Shown: positions 51,961 through 61,836, counted from the stretch's first letter. The stretch is 64,000 bases of DNA from Gudongella sp051744365 (GCA_051744365.1 JBNJCX010000005.1:3779-67778), one strand, 5' to 3'. Notes: generated by a model from the sequence alone, not told the origin. Numbers and translations are program-made.

Positions 51961-53625
51961 ATGAATACTAGAACTTTAGACGGATATAAACTTAAGGTGA
52001 TTTTAGAAAGTGCTGCAATAAAGCTCGAAGAAAACAAGGATGAGGTAAACTCACTAAATGTTTTTCCGGTGCCAGACGGAGATACCGGAACTAATATGCT
52101 ATTGACCATGAAATCAGCTTTAAAGCAAGGTCTGGACGTAAAGGAGAACAATGCACACAAGGTTGCCCAGGCAGCTAGTCAGGGTTCATTGATGGGAGCG
52201 AGAGGAAACTCGGGAGTTATTTTGTCACAGTTATTCAGAGGTTTTGCAAATGGACTGGATGAAAAAGAAGAGATTGATATCCCTACTTTTGCACGTGGAT
52301 TAAAAAAGGCTGCTGATACAGCATACAAAGCTGTTATGAAGCCTACTGAAGGAACTATTCTTACTGTTGCAAGAGAGTGTGGGGATAAGGCCATGTCAAT
52401 TTGCAACAACAGTGAGGACATGGGTAAATTCTTGGAAGAGGTCATTAATTACGGAAACGATGTTTTGAGTAAAACTCCAGATATGCTTCCAGTCTTGAAA
52501 CAGGCAGGTGTTGTCGATGCAGGCGGCAAAGGGCTTTTATATCTGTTGGAAGGCGCATTGGAAGCAATAACAGATGAAAAAAGATCTCTGGTTGCCCCTG
52601 AGCAATCTAAGGTTGTATCAGTAGAACAGAAACAAAATAAGAGAGAACACATAGATACTGACGATATTCAATTTGGTTATTGCACAGAATTCATGATAAA
52701 TACTACCTTCGGGGATGTGGATGAATTCAGGGAGAAAATAGCAGATGACGGCGATTCTATTCTTGTGGTTGGTGGGGAAGGAATTATAAAGGTTCACATC
52801 CATACAAATAATCCAGGTGATGTCCTTCAAAAGGCTTTAAAGCTGGGAGAACTAAGTGATATTAAGATTGATAATATGAAGTATCAGCATGAGGAGATCC
52901 TCCTGAAGGATGAACTTTATCATTTGAATGACCATAACAACATTCAGGAGATTAAAGCAAGCGAACAAAAAAAGTATTCAGTAGTTGCTATTTCAATAGG
53001 AAAAGGCATTGATGAACTTTTCAGAGACATGAATGTGGATGTGATAGTATCTGGTGGGCAGACTATGAATCCCAGTACTGAAGACATTCTATCGGCAATT
53101 GAAAAGACTAAAGGCGAACATGTGATAATACTACCTAACAACAGCAATATTATTCTGGCTGCTGAGCAGACCAAGCACCTTAGTGAACGAAGCATCAGTA
53201 TAATACCTACAAAGTCAGTTCCACAGGGTATTTCAGCATTACTTGTACTTGATGAAGATGCAGATCTTGAGTCCAATATAAATAATATGATGAATGCCAT
53301 TGGAGAAGTTATAACAGGACAGGTGACTTTTGCTGTAAGAGATACAGATTTTAACGGAACAGGAATCAAGAAGGATGACATAATCGGCTTATCAGACAAG
53401 GATATTCTTGCTGCCGGAGATGATGTGAATGATGTTTCACTGGAGCTTATTCAAAAGCTTGTAAGAGATGATTCATCAATAATTACAATTTTGTACGGGA
53501 GTGATATTACAGAGGATCAGGCTAATGATTTAGCCCAGATACTTGAGACAAAATATAAGGATCTGGATATCGAAGTTGTATTTGGTGGGCAACCTCTTTA
53601 TTATTACTTGTTTGCCATTGAATAA
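51961..53625 (+). CDS. fakA: fatty acid kinase ATP-binding subunit FakA (DhaL/YloV)
   Basis: A 554-residue protein with N-terminal DhaL domain (NVFPVPDGDTGTNMLLTM, ARGNSGVILSQ) binding ATP/Mg, a middle domain, and a C-terminal DegV-like fold. FakA with a FakB lipid carrier phosphorylates exogenous fatty acids to acyl phosphate, the substrate of PlsY (23.2 kb). No fakB is in the window. GGGAGGG precedes ATG 51961. Confidence 0.95.
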   Translation: MNTRTLDGYKLKVILESAAIKLEENKDEVNSLNVFPVPDGDTGTNMLLTMKSALKQGLDVKENNAHKVAQAASQGSLMGARGNSGVILSQLFRGFANGLDEKEEIDIPTFARGLKKAADTAYKAVMKPTEGTILTVARECGDKAMSICNNSEDMGKFLEEVINYGNDVLSKTPDMLPVLKQAGVVDAGGKGLLYLLEGALEAITDEKRSLVAPEQSKVVSVEQKQNKREHIDTDDIQFGYCTEFMINTTFGDVDEFREKIADDGDSILVVGGEGIIKVHIHTNNPGDVLQKALKLGELSDIKIDNMKYQHEEILLKDELYHLNDHNNIQEIKASEQKKYSVVAISIGKGIDELFRDMNVDVIVSGGQTMNPSTEDILSAIEKTKGEHVIILPNNSNIILAAEQTKHLSERSISIIPTKSVPQGISALLVLDEDADLESNINNMMNAIGEVITGQVTFAVRDTDFNGTGIKKDDIIGLSDKDILAAGDDVNDVSLELIQKLVRDDSSIITILYGSDITEDQANDLAQILETKYKDLDIEVVFGGQPLYYYLFAIE

Positions 53626-53650
53626 CCCTGCCACAAGCAGGGTTATTTCT
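53622..53650 (+). terminator. hairpin after fakA
   Basis: ATAACCCTGC (53622-53631), loop CACAA, GCAGGGTTAT (53637-53646), then TTCTA. It includes the fakA stop; the T-run is poor, so read-through into recG is likely. Confidence 0.6.
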
Positions 53651-53682
53651 ATGGGACAGTGTGGAGTTTCAGGAGGTGAACT

Positions 53683-55743
53683 ATGTCAGAATTAAACACA
53701 GCTGTACAATATATAAAGGGAGTTGGACCAAAGAAAGCATTTCGTCTTAAGAGACTTGGTTTGGAAACGGTTGAGGGAGTACTTTATTATTTGCCGAAGG
53801 ACTATGAGGACAAGAGACGTGTTTACAAATTAGCAGAAGGAAATACTGGAGATAGAGGGCTCTATAAAGTTAAAGTGAAATCCCTACCGGCCATAACAAG
53901 GCCAAGAAGAGGACTTGCCATACTGAAGGTCCATGTGGAAGACAACACTGGAGATGCTAATCTGGTATGGTTCAACCAGGAATATCTTAGAGATAAATTC
54001 ATACCTGGGAAGGAGTATCTAGTGTATGGAAGATTAAAGAAAGATTCATTCGGACTTCAAGTCCAAAACCCTGAATTCAAAGTCTGGGATGGTAATGATG
54101 AAAGTCAGGGAATATCTCCTGTATATGGCTTGACAGATGGGATAACAAATAAGGAAATGACTAAAATAGTCAGAAGCGCAATCAACGATTATCTAGATGG
54201 CATAAATGATATGCTTCCAAGAGATTTGTCAATGAAATATAAATTTCAGGATAAGAAAAAAGCAATTATTCAGCTTCATTTCCCCGACAGTCTCGAATCA
54301 ATGATAAAAGCGAGAAATCAGCTTGCTTTTGAAGAATTATTGATACTACAGCTGGGACTTCTCAAAATGAAAAAAATCAATACGGAACATAGCATCGGTG
54401 TAAGCATGCCAAAGCATAAGTCCATAGATAAATTCATTGATGGACTTGAATTTTCTTTGACCGATGCACAGAATAGAGTGCTGGATGAAATAATGAGAGA
54501 TATGTACAACAGCTCTCAGATGAACAGACTTGTTCAGGGAGATGTTGGTTCAGGAAAGACAATCGTAGGGATAATCGCAATGTATAATGCAGTACTGAAT
54601 GGCTATCAGGCCACTATGATGGCTCCAACAGAAATTTTAGCAGTACAGCACTATGAATCCCTCCTATCAGTCTTTGGGGATATGGATGTGAGGGTTGGAT
54701 TCCTCTCTGGAAATCAGACAAAAAAGGAAAGGGGACCAGTTCTTTCAGATCTTGAGTCCGGGAAAATAGACATAATAGTCGGCACACATGCTCTTATTCA
54801 GGAAGAAGTTAGATTTAATAATCTCGGATTGGCAATAACCGATGAGCAGCATCGCTTTGGTGTCAGACAAAGATTGACCTTGGCAGGGAAAGGTTATTTT
54901 CCAGATGTTATGGTTATGACAGCAACACCAATACCCAGGACCCTTGCACTGATACTATATGGAGATCTGGATATTTCAATTATTGACGAGTTGCCTCCAG
55001 GCAGACAGGAAATCAGGACATACGCTGTGGACAGCTCAATGGAAGATAGGATATTTAAGTTTATATCTTCACAGATTAAGGAGGGCAGGCAGGCTTATGT
55101 AGTTTGTCCGCTAATTGAGGAGTCAGAGAGTCTTGATGTGATTTCAGCTGAAGAATTATATTCACGGTTGAGAATCGAAGTATTCCCCCATCATAGAGTT
55201 GCTCTGCTCCATGGGAGGATGAACCAGAAGGATAAGGATGCGGCCATGCTAGATTTTAAGGATGGGAAAATAAATATTCTCGTTTCGACTACCGTTGTCG
55301 AAGTTGGTGTGAATGTACCTAATGCCAGTATAATGCTTATAATGAACGCTGAGCGATTTGGGCTTGCACAGCTTCACCAGTTGAGGGGTAGAGTTGGGCG
55401 AGGCGAATATCAATCACATTGTATACTTGTGAATAACAGCGTTACAAAACTCAGCAGGGAAAGAATGAGAATTATGCAATCCACTACTGATGGATTCAGG
55501 ATCTCAGAAAAGGATCTTGAGCTTAGAGGACCTGGTGAGTTTTTCGGCACGAGACAGCACGGTATACCTGAGTTAAGGATTGCAAATCTGATCAGGGATA
55601 TCGATATACTAAAATCAGCTCAGAAGGAGGCCATTGAAATCATTTCCCATGATTCCTGGTTAAAAAAAGATGAGTATAGGTCGTTAAGGGATAGAATTGA
55701 CAGGCTCTTCTCGTTTAAGAGCGATGAAATAATTCTTAATTAG
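53683..55743 (+). CDS. recG: ATP-dependent DNA helicase RecG
   Basis: Remodels stalled forks and branched DNA. 686 residues: wedge/OB domain at the N-terminus, then helicase motifs GDVGSGKTIVG, DEQHRFGV, MTATPIPRTLA, and HQLRGRVGRGEYQS. CAGGAGGTG precedes ATG 53683 by 5 bases. Confidence 0.98.
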   Translation: MSELNTAVQYIKGVGPKKAFRLKRLGLETVEGVLYYLPKDYEDKRRVYKLAEGNTGDRGLYKVKVKSLPAITRPRRGLAILKVHVEDNTGDANLVWFNQEYLRDKFIPGKEYLVYGRLKKDSFGLQVQNPEFKVWDGNDESQGISPVYGLTDGITNKEMTKIVRSAINDYLDGINDMLPRDLSMKYKFQDKKKAIIQLHFPDSLESMIKARNQLAFEELLILQLGLLKMKKINTEHSIGVSMPKHKSIDKFIDGLEFSLTDAQNRVLDEIMRDMYNSSQMNRLVQGDVGSGKTIVGIIAMYNAVLNGYQATMMAPTEILAVQHYESLLSVFGDMDVRVGFLSGNQTKKERGPVLSDLESGKIDIIVGTHALIQEEVRFNNLGLAITDEQHRFGVRQRLTLAGKGYFPDVMVMTATPIPRTLALILYGDLDISIIDELPPGRQEIRTYAVDSSMEDRIFKFISSQIKEGRQAYVVCPLIEESESLDVISAEELYSRLRIEVFPHHRVALLHGRMNQKDKDAAMLDFKDGKINILVSTTVVEVGVNVPNASIMLIMNAERFGLAQLHQLRGRVGRGEYQSHCILVNNSVTKLSRERMRIMQSTTDGFRISEKDLELRGPGEFFGTRQHGIPELRIANLIRDIDILKSAQKEAIEIISHDSWLKKDEYRSLRDRIDRLFSFKSDEIILN

Positions 55744-55797
55744 GTTTTAATATGGAAAAATCTATGATAAAATGTTACCAAAAGTAGGTGATAAGAG

Positions 55798-56370
55798 GTG
55801 CGGGTAATCTCAGGCAGTAGAAAAGGGCATAAATTGATTGCTCCCAAGGGTAATTCTGTAAGACCCACTGAGGATCGGGTAAAAGAATCTATGTTTAATA
55901 TTATTTCACCCTTGAAGGTAGACTCGGTGGTTGTGGATTTGTTTGCAGGAAGTGGCGGGATTGGCATTGAATTCTTAAGCAGGGGTTCCAGAAAAGCATA
56001 TTTTATTGATAAGGACCCAGAGAGCATAAAGACCATAAAGAAAAATCTTGTGCATACAAAGCTTATTGATAAAGCTGAAATAGTAAGAGGTGATGCCAGA
56101 GCTTTTATAAAGCAATTAAAACCTGGCGAACCATGGATCGATTATATTTTTATCGATCCACCTTATGCAGATGTTGAATTATTCCATAAAATTTTAAGCC
56201 TCGTCGCTGAACAAAGAATATTGTCCCCGGATGGTATTATTATTGTTGAGCATGATAAATCTCTTCAATTAAAAAAAAGATATTCCGATATTGAGATATT
56301 TGACATCAGGAATTATGGAAGCAAGGAAATGACATATTACAGAGTTGAGGGAGTGAGCATATGCAAGTAA
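55798..56370 (+). CDS. rsmD: 16S rRNA (guanine-966 N2) methyltransferase RsmD
   Basis: A 190-residue SAM enzyme: ISGSRKGHKL, PTEDRVKESMFNI, LFAGSGGIGIEFLSRG (SAM site), FIDPPYAD (catalytic DPPY). GTG 55798 follows AGGTGAT. It overlaps coaD by 10 bases, the usual rsmD-coaD pairing. Confidence 0.96.
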   Translation: MRVISGSRKGHKLIAPKGNSVRPTEDRVKESMFNIISPLKVDSVVVDLFAGSGGIGIEFLSRGSRKAYFIDKDPESIKTIKKNLVHTKLIDKAEIVRGDARAFIKQLKPGEPWIDYIFIDPPYADVELFHKILSLVAEQRILSPDGIIIVEHDKSLQLKKRYSDIEIFDIRNYGSKEMTYYRVEGVSICK

Positions 56371-56846
56371 TCTATCCAGGGAGTTTCGATCCGGTTACAA
56401 ATGGACATCTAGATATTATTCGGAGGTGCTCTGACAAATTTGACAAAGTAATCATCTCAGTACTTAATAACACCAAAAAAAATAGTGTTTTTTCGGTGCA
56501 AGAGAGGATTGAGCTACTAGAGGAAGCTACCAATAACCTTACAAATATCGAAATTGATTCCTTTACAGGACTGTTGACTGAGTATGCAAAAAAGAAAAAA
56601 TGCAGTACAATCATAAGAGGACTAAGAGCGGTGTCTGATTTCGAGTACGAAATGCAGCTGGCACTCATAAACAGGAAAACATACCCTGAATTGGAGACTC
56701 TTTTCATGGTCGCTTCAACTGGAGTATCGTTCCTCAGCTCTTCTCTTGTCAAGGAGATTGCATCATTTAATGGTGAAATATCATGCTTTGTACCAAAAGT
56801 CGTTGAAAAAGCACTTAAAGAAAAATTCAAAGGGGGCTCTCATTAA
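56361..56846 (+). CDS. coaD: phosphopantetheine adenylyltransferase
   Basis: The fourth step of CoA synthesis; CoaBC, coded at 37-38 kb, makes its precursor. 161 residues: YPGSFDPVTNGHLDIIRR (with TNGH of the nucleotidyltransferase family), RGLRAVSDFEYE, and ISSSLVKEIA. GGAGTGAG inside rsmD serves ATG 56361. Confidence 0.98.
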   Translation: MQVIYPGSFDPVTNGHLDIIRRCSDKFDKVIISVLNNTKKNSVFSVQERIELLEEATNNLTNIEIDSFTGLLTEYAKKKKCSTIIRGLRAVSDFEYEMQLALINRKTYPELETLFMVASTGVSFLSSSLVKEIASFNGEISCFVPKVVEKALKEKFKGGSH

Positions 56847-57292
56847 TGGATTTGTTGAACTTGATTGATGAAGTTGAGGATATAGTGGAAGCAGGAACCA
56901 GCGTGCCGCTGACAGGCAAGGTCATGATAGATAGGGATGAAATCCTCGATATTGTTAAAGAAATCAGAATAAAGCTTCCGGATGAGATCAAACAGGCAGT
57001 ATGGATTAAAGAAGAAAGACAGAGAATATTGGATGAAGCTCAAAAAACTTCTACAGCTATGATCAATGATGCGGAAACGAAGCTTGAAGAGTTGATTGAC
57101 AGGGATGAAGTAGTCAAGCAGGCAAGCTTGAGGGCTGAAGAAATCCTCAAAAGGGCTGATTTCAGCGCTGAAGAAATTAGAAATGGTGCACTGGAGTATG
57201 CTGATGGACTTCTTTATGAAGCTCAGGAAAACTTCAAGGAAATAATCCAATTGCTAAATGAGAACAGAAAAGAGTTAAGAAACAAGGAATAG
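56846..57292 (+). CDS. conserved coiled-coil protein next to coaD
   Basis: A 148-residue, highly charged, almost all-helical protein (IKEERQRILDEAQKTSTAMI, then repeated AEEILKRADFSAEEIRNGA). It resembles proteins annotated loosely as ATPase or V-type ATPase subunit in clostridial genomes, but no nucleotide-binding motif is present. Overlaps coaD by one base. Function unknown. Confidence 0.8.
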   Translation: MDLLNLIDEVEDIVEAGTSVPLTGKVMIDRDEILDIVKEIRIKLPDEIKQAVWIKEERQRILDEAQKTSTAMINDAETKLEELIDRDEVVKQASLRAEEILKRADFSAEEIRNGALEYADGLLYEAQENFKEIIQLLNENRKELRNKE

Positions 57293-57294
57293 AA

Positions 57295-57325
57295 TTAAGG
57301 ACCTTCCCAGGTCCTTAATCATTTC
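57295..57325. terminator. hairpin between converging genes
   Basis: TTAAGGACC (57295-57303), loop TTCCCA, GGTCCTTAA (57310-57318). It overlaps the tmcAL stop on the - strand; T-runs are modest on both sides. Confidence 0.65.
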
Positions 57326-58565
57326 TCATTATATATGGACTATTTAAGTAATCCAGACCTAATTGTGGATTAACAGTATGCAGCCCCAGAAAATAGAGGT
57401 CGGTAGCCAACATATCCATCTCTAGCATGGATTTTTCTTTTTTATTAAGCAAAGCCATCGAATCCGTTACCTTGTTTATTATATGGATTTCTGATTTTTC
57501 CTTTATTCTATTGATAATCTGAAAGCCCTTTGAATTACTTGCCAAAATTCTAACATACATAGTATTATGGGAGAAAAAATCGTGTATGCTATCCTTTTTC
57601 AGGCCAGCAATCATGTGAATCAGAAGCCTTTGAATTCTTGTCTCTGCATAACGTTTGGTGGCTGCTGAAGTCACTAATTCTGTAGGACGGAAAATAGTTT
57701 TTGAGAGATTCTTTATCCTGTTTTCCAGTCCAATTTCTACATCAAAGTAATCGGTAATATTTTCAGGAGTTGAAATACAAAGAATGTAGTTGAGAATTGC
57801 ACTGTAGTTATCCAGCTGGTTTATATTTCCATAATTCTCAATAAACCTTTCGATTGCAGCATAAGATTCCACAGGAAGATAATCAACAACTGATCCCAAC
57901 CCACTTTTTTTGATGCTTTGCCTAATGCCAGTTGCTGAGGCAATTTTACTTTTGATATCCGAATCTTTATACCGGTCTCCGATTCTTTTGATGGTATAGG
58001 GTTCCATAAGTGAATCCATCTTGATCAAGGATTTCAAATATTCAATTCCAAGAATGTTATTGGACTCCTTGATTGTCTCAATGGAATTTCCCAGGTTGAT
58101 ACCCTTTGTTTGAGCATAGTCACTGAGTGCAAGAGATCTTGAGGATGAAAATGAGTTGCCTTCATCAAGATATTCTTTTAGCTTAACTTTGAAAAAGGGT
58201 GGCTCTTCAACAAGAACTTCAGCTATTCGCATCAATTCCTCGATTTCACCTGACTCACTTCCGAATACAATGCAATCAACCGCACCTGTGGAGTCAAGGA
58301 TCTTTGTTGCTCCTGCAGCAAACAGTTCAGCAGTCTGGACTGAATATGCAAAAGGAAGTTCTATAACAAGGTCTACTCCATTTTTAACCGCCATTTCAGC
58401 TCTTGTCCACTTGTCGACAAGCGCAGGCTCCCCACGCTGAACAAACGAACCACTCATCACTGCAATAGTGTGGGAAGCATTCGCAACCGTCTTCGCGTTT
58501 TCAAGATGTAATTTGTGACCAAAATGGAATGGATTATATTCTGCGATCAACCCAGCTACCTTCAT
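57315..58565 (-). CDS. tmcAL: tRNA(Met) cytidine acetate ligase TmcAL (YlbM)
   Basis: A 416-residue nucleotidyltransferase-like enzyme: AGLIAEYNPFHFGHKLHL (HxGH-type motif), MSGSFVQRGEPA, KWTRAEMAVKNGVDLVIELP. The Bacillus enzyme activates acetate with ATP and makes ac4C34 on elongator tRNA-Met. GGGGGATT lies before ATG 58565 on the - strand. It is divergent from ackA, whose product consumes or makes acetate. Confidence 0.95.
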   Translation of the reverse strand: MKVAGLIAEYNPFHFGHKLHLENAKTVANASHTIAVMSGSFVQRGEPALVDKWTRAEMAVKNGVDLVIELPFAYSVQTAELFAAGATKILDSTGAVDCIVFGSESGEIEELMRIAEVLVEEPPFFKVKLKEYLDEGNSFSSSRSLALSDYAQTKGINLGNSIETIKESNNILGIEYLKSLIKMDSLMEPYTIKRIGDRYKDSDIKSKIASATGIRQSIKKSGLGSVVDYLPVESYAAIERFIENYGNINQLDNYSAILNYILCISTPENITDYFDVEIGLENRIKNLSKTIFRPTELVTSAATKRYAETRIQRLLIHMIAGLKKDSIHDFFSHNTMYVRILASNSKGFQIINRIKEKSEIHIINKVTDSMALLNKKEKSMLEMDMLATDLYFLGLHTVNPQLGLDYLNSPYIMRND

Positions 58566-58604
58566 ACCATGTAATCCCCCAATCTGTAATATATATATAT
58601 AGAA

Positions 58605-58633
58605 ATAATATCATTTGTTAGCTATTTCTACAA
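58605..58633 (-). promoter_or_regulatory. promoter of tmcAL
   Basis: On the - strand TTGTAG (58628-58633), 17 bases, TATTAT (58605-58610), forty bases from the start. Confidence 0.5.
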
Positions 58634-58754
58634 ATATTACTGGTAAGTCATTAGTTATTCATAAGATGGTTTAGTAAAGCTTTTACATCTTCTGTTGATT
58701 TTTTAACATAAATATAATACTATTGAAATAGAAATAGTTTTAGGAGGTCTAAAA

Positions 58755-59957
58755 ATGAAAATTTTAGTTATGAACTGCGGCAGTTCCTCGCTTAAATATC
58801 AGCTTATTGATATGCAGGGAGAAAAAGTAATGGCAAAGGGTCTTGTGGAAAGAATCGGAATTGATGGCGCAAGAATAAAACATGATACCACTGGCAAGGA
58901 AAGAGTGGTAATTGAAGAGCCAATGAAAGACCACAGGAAGGCAATTGAGCTTGTACTTAAGGTTATTGTAGATAAGGATCACGGCGCAATCTCTTCCATG
59001 GATGAGATTGGGGCAGTAGGGCACAGAGTAGTACATGGAGGAGAAGACTTTGCAGGATCGGTTATAATAAATGAAGCAGTAATGGATTCATTATATAAAA
59101 ACATTGAACTTGCACCATTGCACAATCCGCCGAATATAATGGGAATCGAAGCATGCAAGGATCTGATGCCTGATACACCCATGGTAGGAGTATTTGATAC
59201 TGCTTTCCACCAAACAATTCCAGCGGAAAACTACATCTATCCAATACCATATGAGTACTACGACAAGTATAAGATAAGAAGATACGGTTTCCATGGAACA
59301 TCACACAAATACGTTTCACTAAGAGCGGCGGAATTGATGAACAAGGATATAAAATCACTGAACATCGTAACTTGTCACCTTGGGAACGGGTCCAGCGTAG
59401 CTGCAATCGAAGGTGGGAAATCAGTGGATACAAGTATGGGCTTTACACCACTTGAAGGTCTTGCAATGGGAACAAGGTCAGGGGATATCGACCCTGCAAT
59501 AATTCCGTTCCTAATGGACAAGGAAGGAATGTCATTTGATGAGGTAAACAACATGCTTAACAAGAAATCAGGGGTACTTGGAATATCAGGGTTAAGCAGT
59601 GACTTTAGAGACCTTGAAATTGCTGCAGGTGAAGGACACGAAAGAGCAGAATTGGCTCTTAAAGTATTTACCAACAGAGTTAAGAAGTATATTGCTGCTT
59701 ATGCTGCGCAACTTTGCAGAATAGATGTTCTTGTATTCACAGCTGGTATAGGTGAAAATTCAGATACCATAAGAAAAATGGTGTGCGATGGGCTTGAATG
59801 TCTGAACATAAGGATAGATGATGAACTGAACAATGGTATAAGAGGAAAAGAAGCGGTTCTGAACAAGGATCTTACAAGTGCTACTATAATGGTAATTCCA
59901 ACAAATGAAGAGCTTATGATAGCAAGAGATACGTTGGAGTTGGTAAGCGAAAGATAG
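58755..59957 (+). CDS. ackA: acetate kinase
   Basis: Interconverts acetyl phosphate/ADP and acetate/ATP, the ATP step of acetogenic fermentation. 400 residues: NCGSSSLKYQLI, HRVVHGGE, HLGNGSSVAAI, GTRSGDIDPAI, FTAGIGENS. TTTTAGGAGGTC precedes ATG 58755. No pta gene is adjacent. Upstream a TATAAT (58713-58718) has no good -35. Confidence 0.98.
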   Translation: MKILVMNCGSSSLKYQLIDMQGEKVMAKGLVERIGIDGARIKHDTTGKERVVIEEPMKDHRKAIELVLKVIVDKDHGAISSMDEIGAVGHRVVHGGEDFAGSVIINEAVMDSLYKNIELAPLHNPPNIMGIEACKDLMPDTPMVGVFDTAFHQTIPAENYIYPIPYEYYDKYKIRRYGFHGTSHKYVSLRAAELMNKDIKSLNIVTCHLGNGSSVAAIEGGKSVDTSMGFTPLEGLAMGTRSGDIDPAIIPFLMDKEGMSFDEVNNMLNKKSGVLGISGLSSDFRDLEIAAGEGHERAELALKVFTNRVKKYIAAYAAQLCRIDVLVFTAGIGENSDTIRKMVCDGLECLNIRIDDELNNGIRGKEAVLNKDLTSATIMVIPTNEELMIARDTLELVSER

Positions 59958-59960
59958 TAG

Positions 59961-59989
59961 TTGACAAAGCGATCACTCATATATATAAT
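59961..59989 (+). promoter_or_regulatory. consensus promoter of yceD-rpmF
   Basis: TTGACA (59961-59966), 17 bases, TATAAT (59984-59989), an exact consensus match right after ackA. Confidence 0.9.
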
Positions 59990-60017
59990 TGTAGTGTTAG
60001 TCTAAGAGGTGACAACT

Positions 60018-60533
60018 ATGAAAATTGATTTATCAGATTTTCTTGATAGCGGAAATCAGGTTACGAGCTACACGTTTGACATTTCCAAGGACCAGTTGCC
60101 TGAAGAGGATTTATCCTCAATTGTGGATACTATCCACGTGGAAGTAAACTTCTACAAGGTACATGGAGAAATTATCATGGATATAAATGGTAGCTATGTT
60201 TACCAGGCTCCATGTGACAGATGTTTGACTGTTAGCACCAGTAACATTGAATTCAAGGGATCAGGAAAATTGGTGAAAGAAGAAGCGGGGAACAACGTCG
60301 AGGATGAGGAATCTTATGAGATTATTTACTACAGGGATGTGTCAGTAGACCTCACTGATTACATTTGGAGTCAGATAACAAGTTCCCTACCGATGAAATT
60401 TCTATGCAGCGAGGATTGCAAAGGATTATGTCAAAAGTGCGGTAAGAACCTGAATGAAGGTACCTGCGACTGTACTATTGAAACAGGAGATTTGCGATTT
60501 GAAAAGTTAAGGGAACTTTCTCTAAATGATTAA
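60018..60533 (+). CDS. yceD: YceD-family protein (DUF177)
   Basis: A 171-residue protein with CDRCL near the middle and the C-terminal CSEDCKGLCQKCGKNLNEGTCDC, the DUF177 zinc-type signature. It is linked to 23S rRNA accumulation and almost always precedes rpmF. ATG 60018 follows AGAGGTGA by 5 bases; an upstream frame start lies in the site. Confidence 0.93.
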   Translation: MKIDLSDFLDSGNQVTSYTFDISKDQLPEEDLSSIVDTIHVEVNFYKVHGEIIMDINGSYVYQAPCDRCLTVSTSNIEFKGSGKLVKEEAGNNVEDEESYEIIYYRDVSVDLTDYIWSQITSSLPMKFLCSEDCKGLCQKCGKNLNEGTCDCTIETGDLRFEKLRELSLND

Positions 60534-60546
60534 GGAGGTGTTTTAA

Positions 60547-60726
60547 ATGGCAGTACCAAAAAGGAAAACTTCTAAAGCAAGAAGAGACAAAAGAAGAGCG
60601 TCTTCCTATAGACTGAATAAAACCACAGTTGTTGAATGTCCACAATGTCATGAGTCTAAACAACCACATAGAGTTTGTAGGAGCTGTGGCTATTACAAGA
60701 ACAGGGAAGTAATTGTAGTCGAGTAA
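60547..60726 (+). CDS. rpmF: 50S ribosomal protein L32
   Basis: A 59-residue protein: AVPKRKTSKARRDKRRAS, then ECPQCHESKQPHRVCRSCG with two CxxC pairs of a zinc ribbon. AAGGAGGTG precedes ATG 60547 by 8 bases. Followed by a strong terminator. Confidence 0.98.
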   Translation: MAVPKRKTSKARRDKRRASSYRLNKTTVVECPQCHESKQPHRVCRSCGYYKNREVIVVE

Positions 60727-60731
60727 ACGAG

Positions 60732-60766
60732 AAAGATAGTGATTAGCTTCACTATCTTTTTTTTTA
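60732..60766 (+). terminator. terminator after rpmF
   Basis: AAAGATAGTGA (60732-60742) and TCACTATCTTT (60749-60759) form an 11-bp stem, followed by further T. Confidence 0.88.
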
Positions 60767-60796
60767 CTTATGTTGAAAGAGTTATTAGGGATGACT

Positions 60797-60826
60797 TTGA
60801 TTCAGATAAAAATTGTTAAATACAAT
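60797..60826 (+). promoter_or_regulatory. probable promoter of plsX
   Basis: TTGATT (60797-60802), 18 bases, TACAAT (60821-60826), sixteen bases before the start. No FapR-like palindrome is obvious, and no fapR gene precedes plsX. Confidence 0.5.
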
Positions 60827-60841
60827 TAAAAGAGGGATAAT

Positions 60842-61825
60842 ATGAAGATAATAGTAGATGGAATGGGAGGGGACAATGCTCCTGAGGCTACTGTCAAAGG
60901 TTCAGTTGAGGCTGTCAATGAATATGGCATAAATATAATAATTACAGGACCACAGTCACTTATAGAAGGGCATTTAAACAAGTATGTTTTCCCGACTGAT
61001 AAAATAGAAGTAATTGACGCACCTGAGGTCATTTCAAATGAAGATAACCCAACTTTGGCAATCAGAAGGAAAAAGAACAGTTCCCTGGTTGTTGGAATGA
61101 ATACTTTGATTGAAGGAAAAGGAGACGGATTTATTTCTGCAGGCAATACCGGCGCACTTTTGGCAGGAGGGCTATTTATTGTAAAAAGAATAGATGGAAT
61201 CGATAGGGCTGGCCTAACGGTTATTTATCCAACTCTAAAAGGAGCCTCTCTCCTAGTTGATGCTGGAGCCAATATGGACACTAAGCCGGAATACCTTGGT
61301 CAGTTCGCAATGATGGGCTCAGTATATATGGAAGAGGTTATGGGAATAAAAAATCCCAAAGTTGGACTAATAAATGTTGGTACTGAAGAATCCAAGGGGA
61401 ATCAGCTTGCCAAGGATACGTTTATTGAACTAAAGAATTCTAATATTAATTTCATAGGGAATATCGAAGCCAGAGATATTCCCTATGGTGTTGCAGATGT
61501 TATGGTGTGTGATGGATTTGTAGGAAATGTGGCTTTGAAGTTGAGTGAAGGAATGGCATCTTCAATTTTCTCATTATTGAAAGAGTCCTTCATGGCTGAT
61601 ACCAGATCAAAGCTGGCAGCGTTTTTGCTGAAGCCCCAGTTGAAGAAGCTAAAGAAAAGGCTTGACTACAGGGAACATGGAGGTGCGCCTCTCCTGGGTA
61701 CTAAAATGCCTGTTGTGAAGGCTCATGGAAGTTCAGACTACTATGCATTTAAAAATGGTATTGGCCAGCTTAAAACTTTCATTGAAAGTGATGTTATAAG
61801 TAAAATAGAAAATAAATTAATTTAA
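60842..61825 (+). CDS. plsX: phosphate acyltransferase PlsX
   Basis: Makes acyl phosphate from acyl-ACP for PlsY. 327 residues: MDGMGGDNAPEA (with V-), SAGNTGALLAGG, DAGANMDTKPEYL, MVCDGFVGNVALK. AGAGGGAT serves ATG 60842. acpP follows directly, so acceptor and donor are co-expressed. Confidence 0.97.
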   Translation: MKIIVDGMGGDNAPEATVKGSVEAVNEYGINIIITGPQSLIEGHLNKYVFPTDKIEVIDAPEVISNEDNPTLAIRRKKNSSLVVGMNTLIEGKGDGFISAGNTGALLAGGLFIVKRIDGIDRAGLTVIYPTLKGASLLVDAGANMDTKPEYLGQFAMMGSVYMEEVMGIKNPKVGLINVGTEESKGNQLAKDTFIELKNSNINFIGNIEARDIPYGVADVMVCDGFVGNVALKLSEGMASSIFSLLKESFMADTRSKLAAFLLKPQLKKLKKRLDYREHGGAPLLGTKMPVVKAHGSSDYYAFKNGIGQLKTFIESDVISKIENKLI

Positions 61826-61836
61826 TGGAGGAAGAA

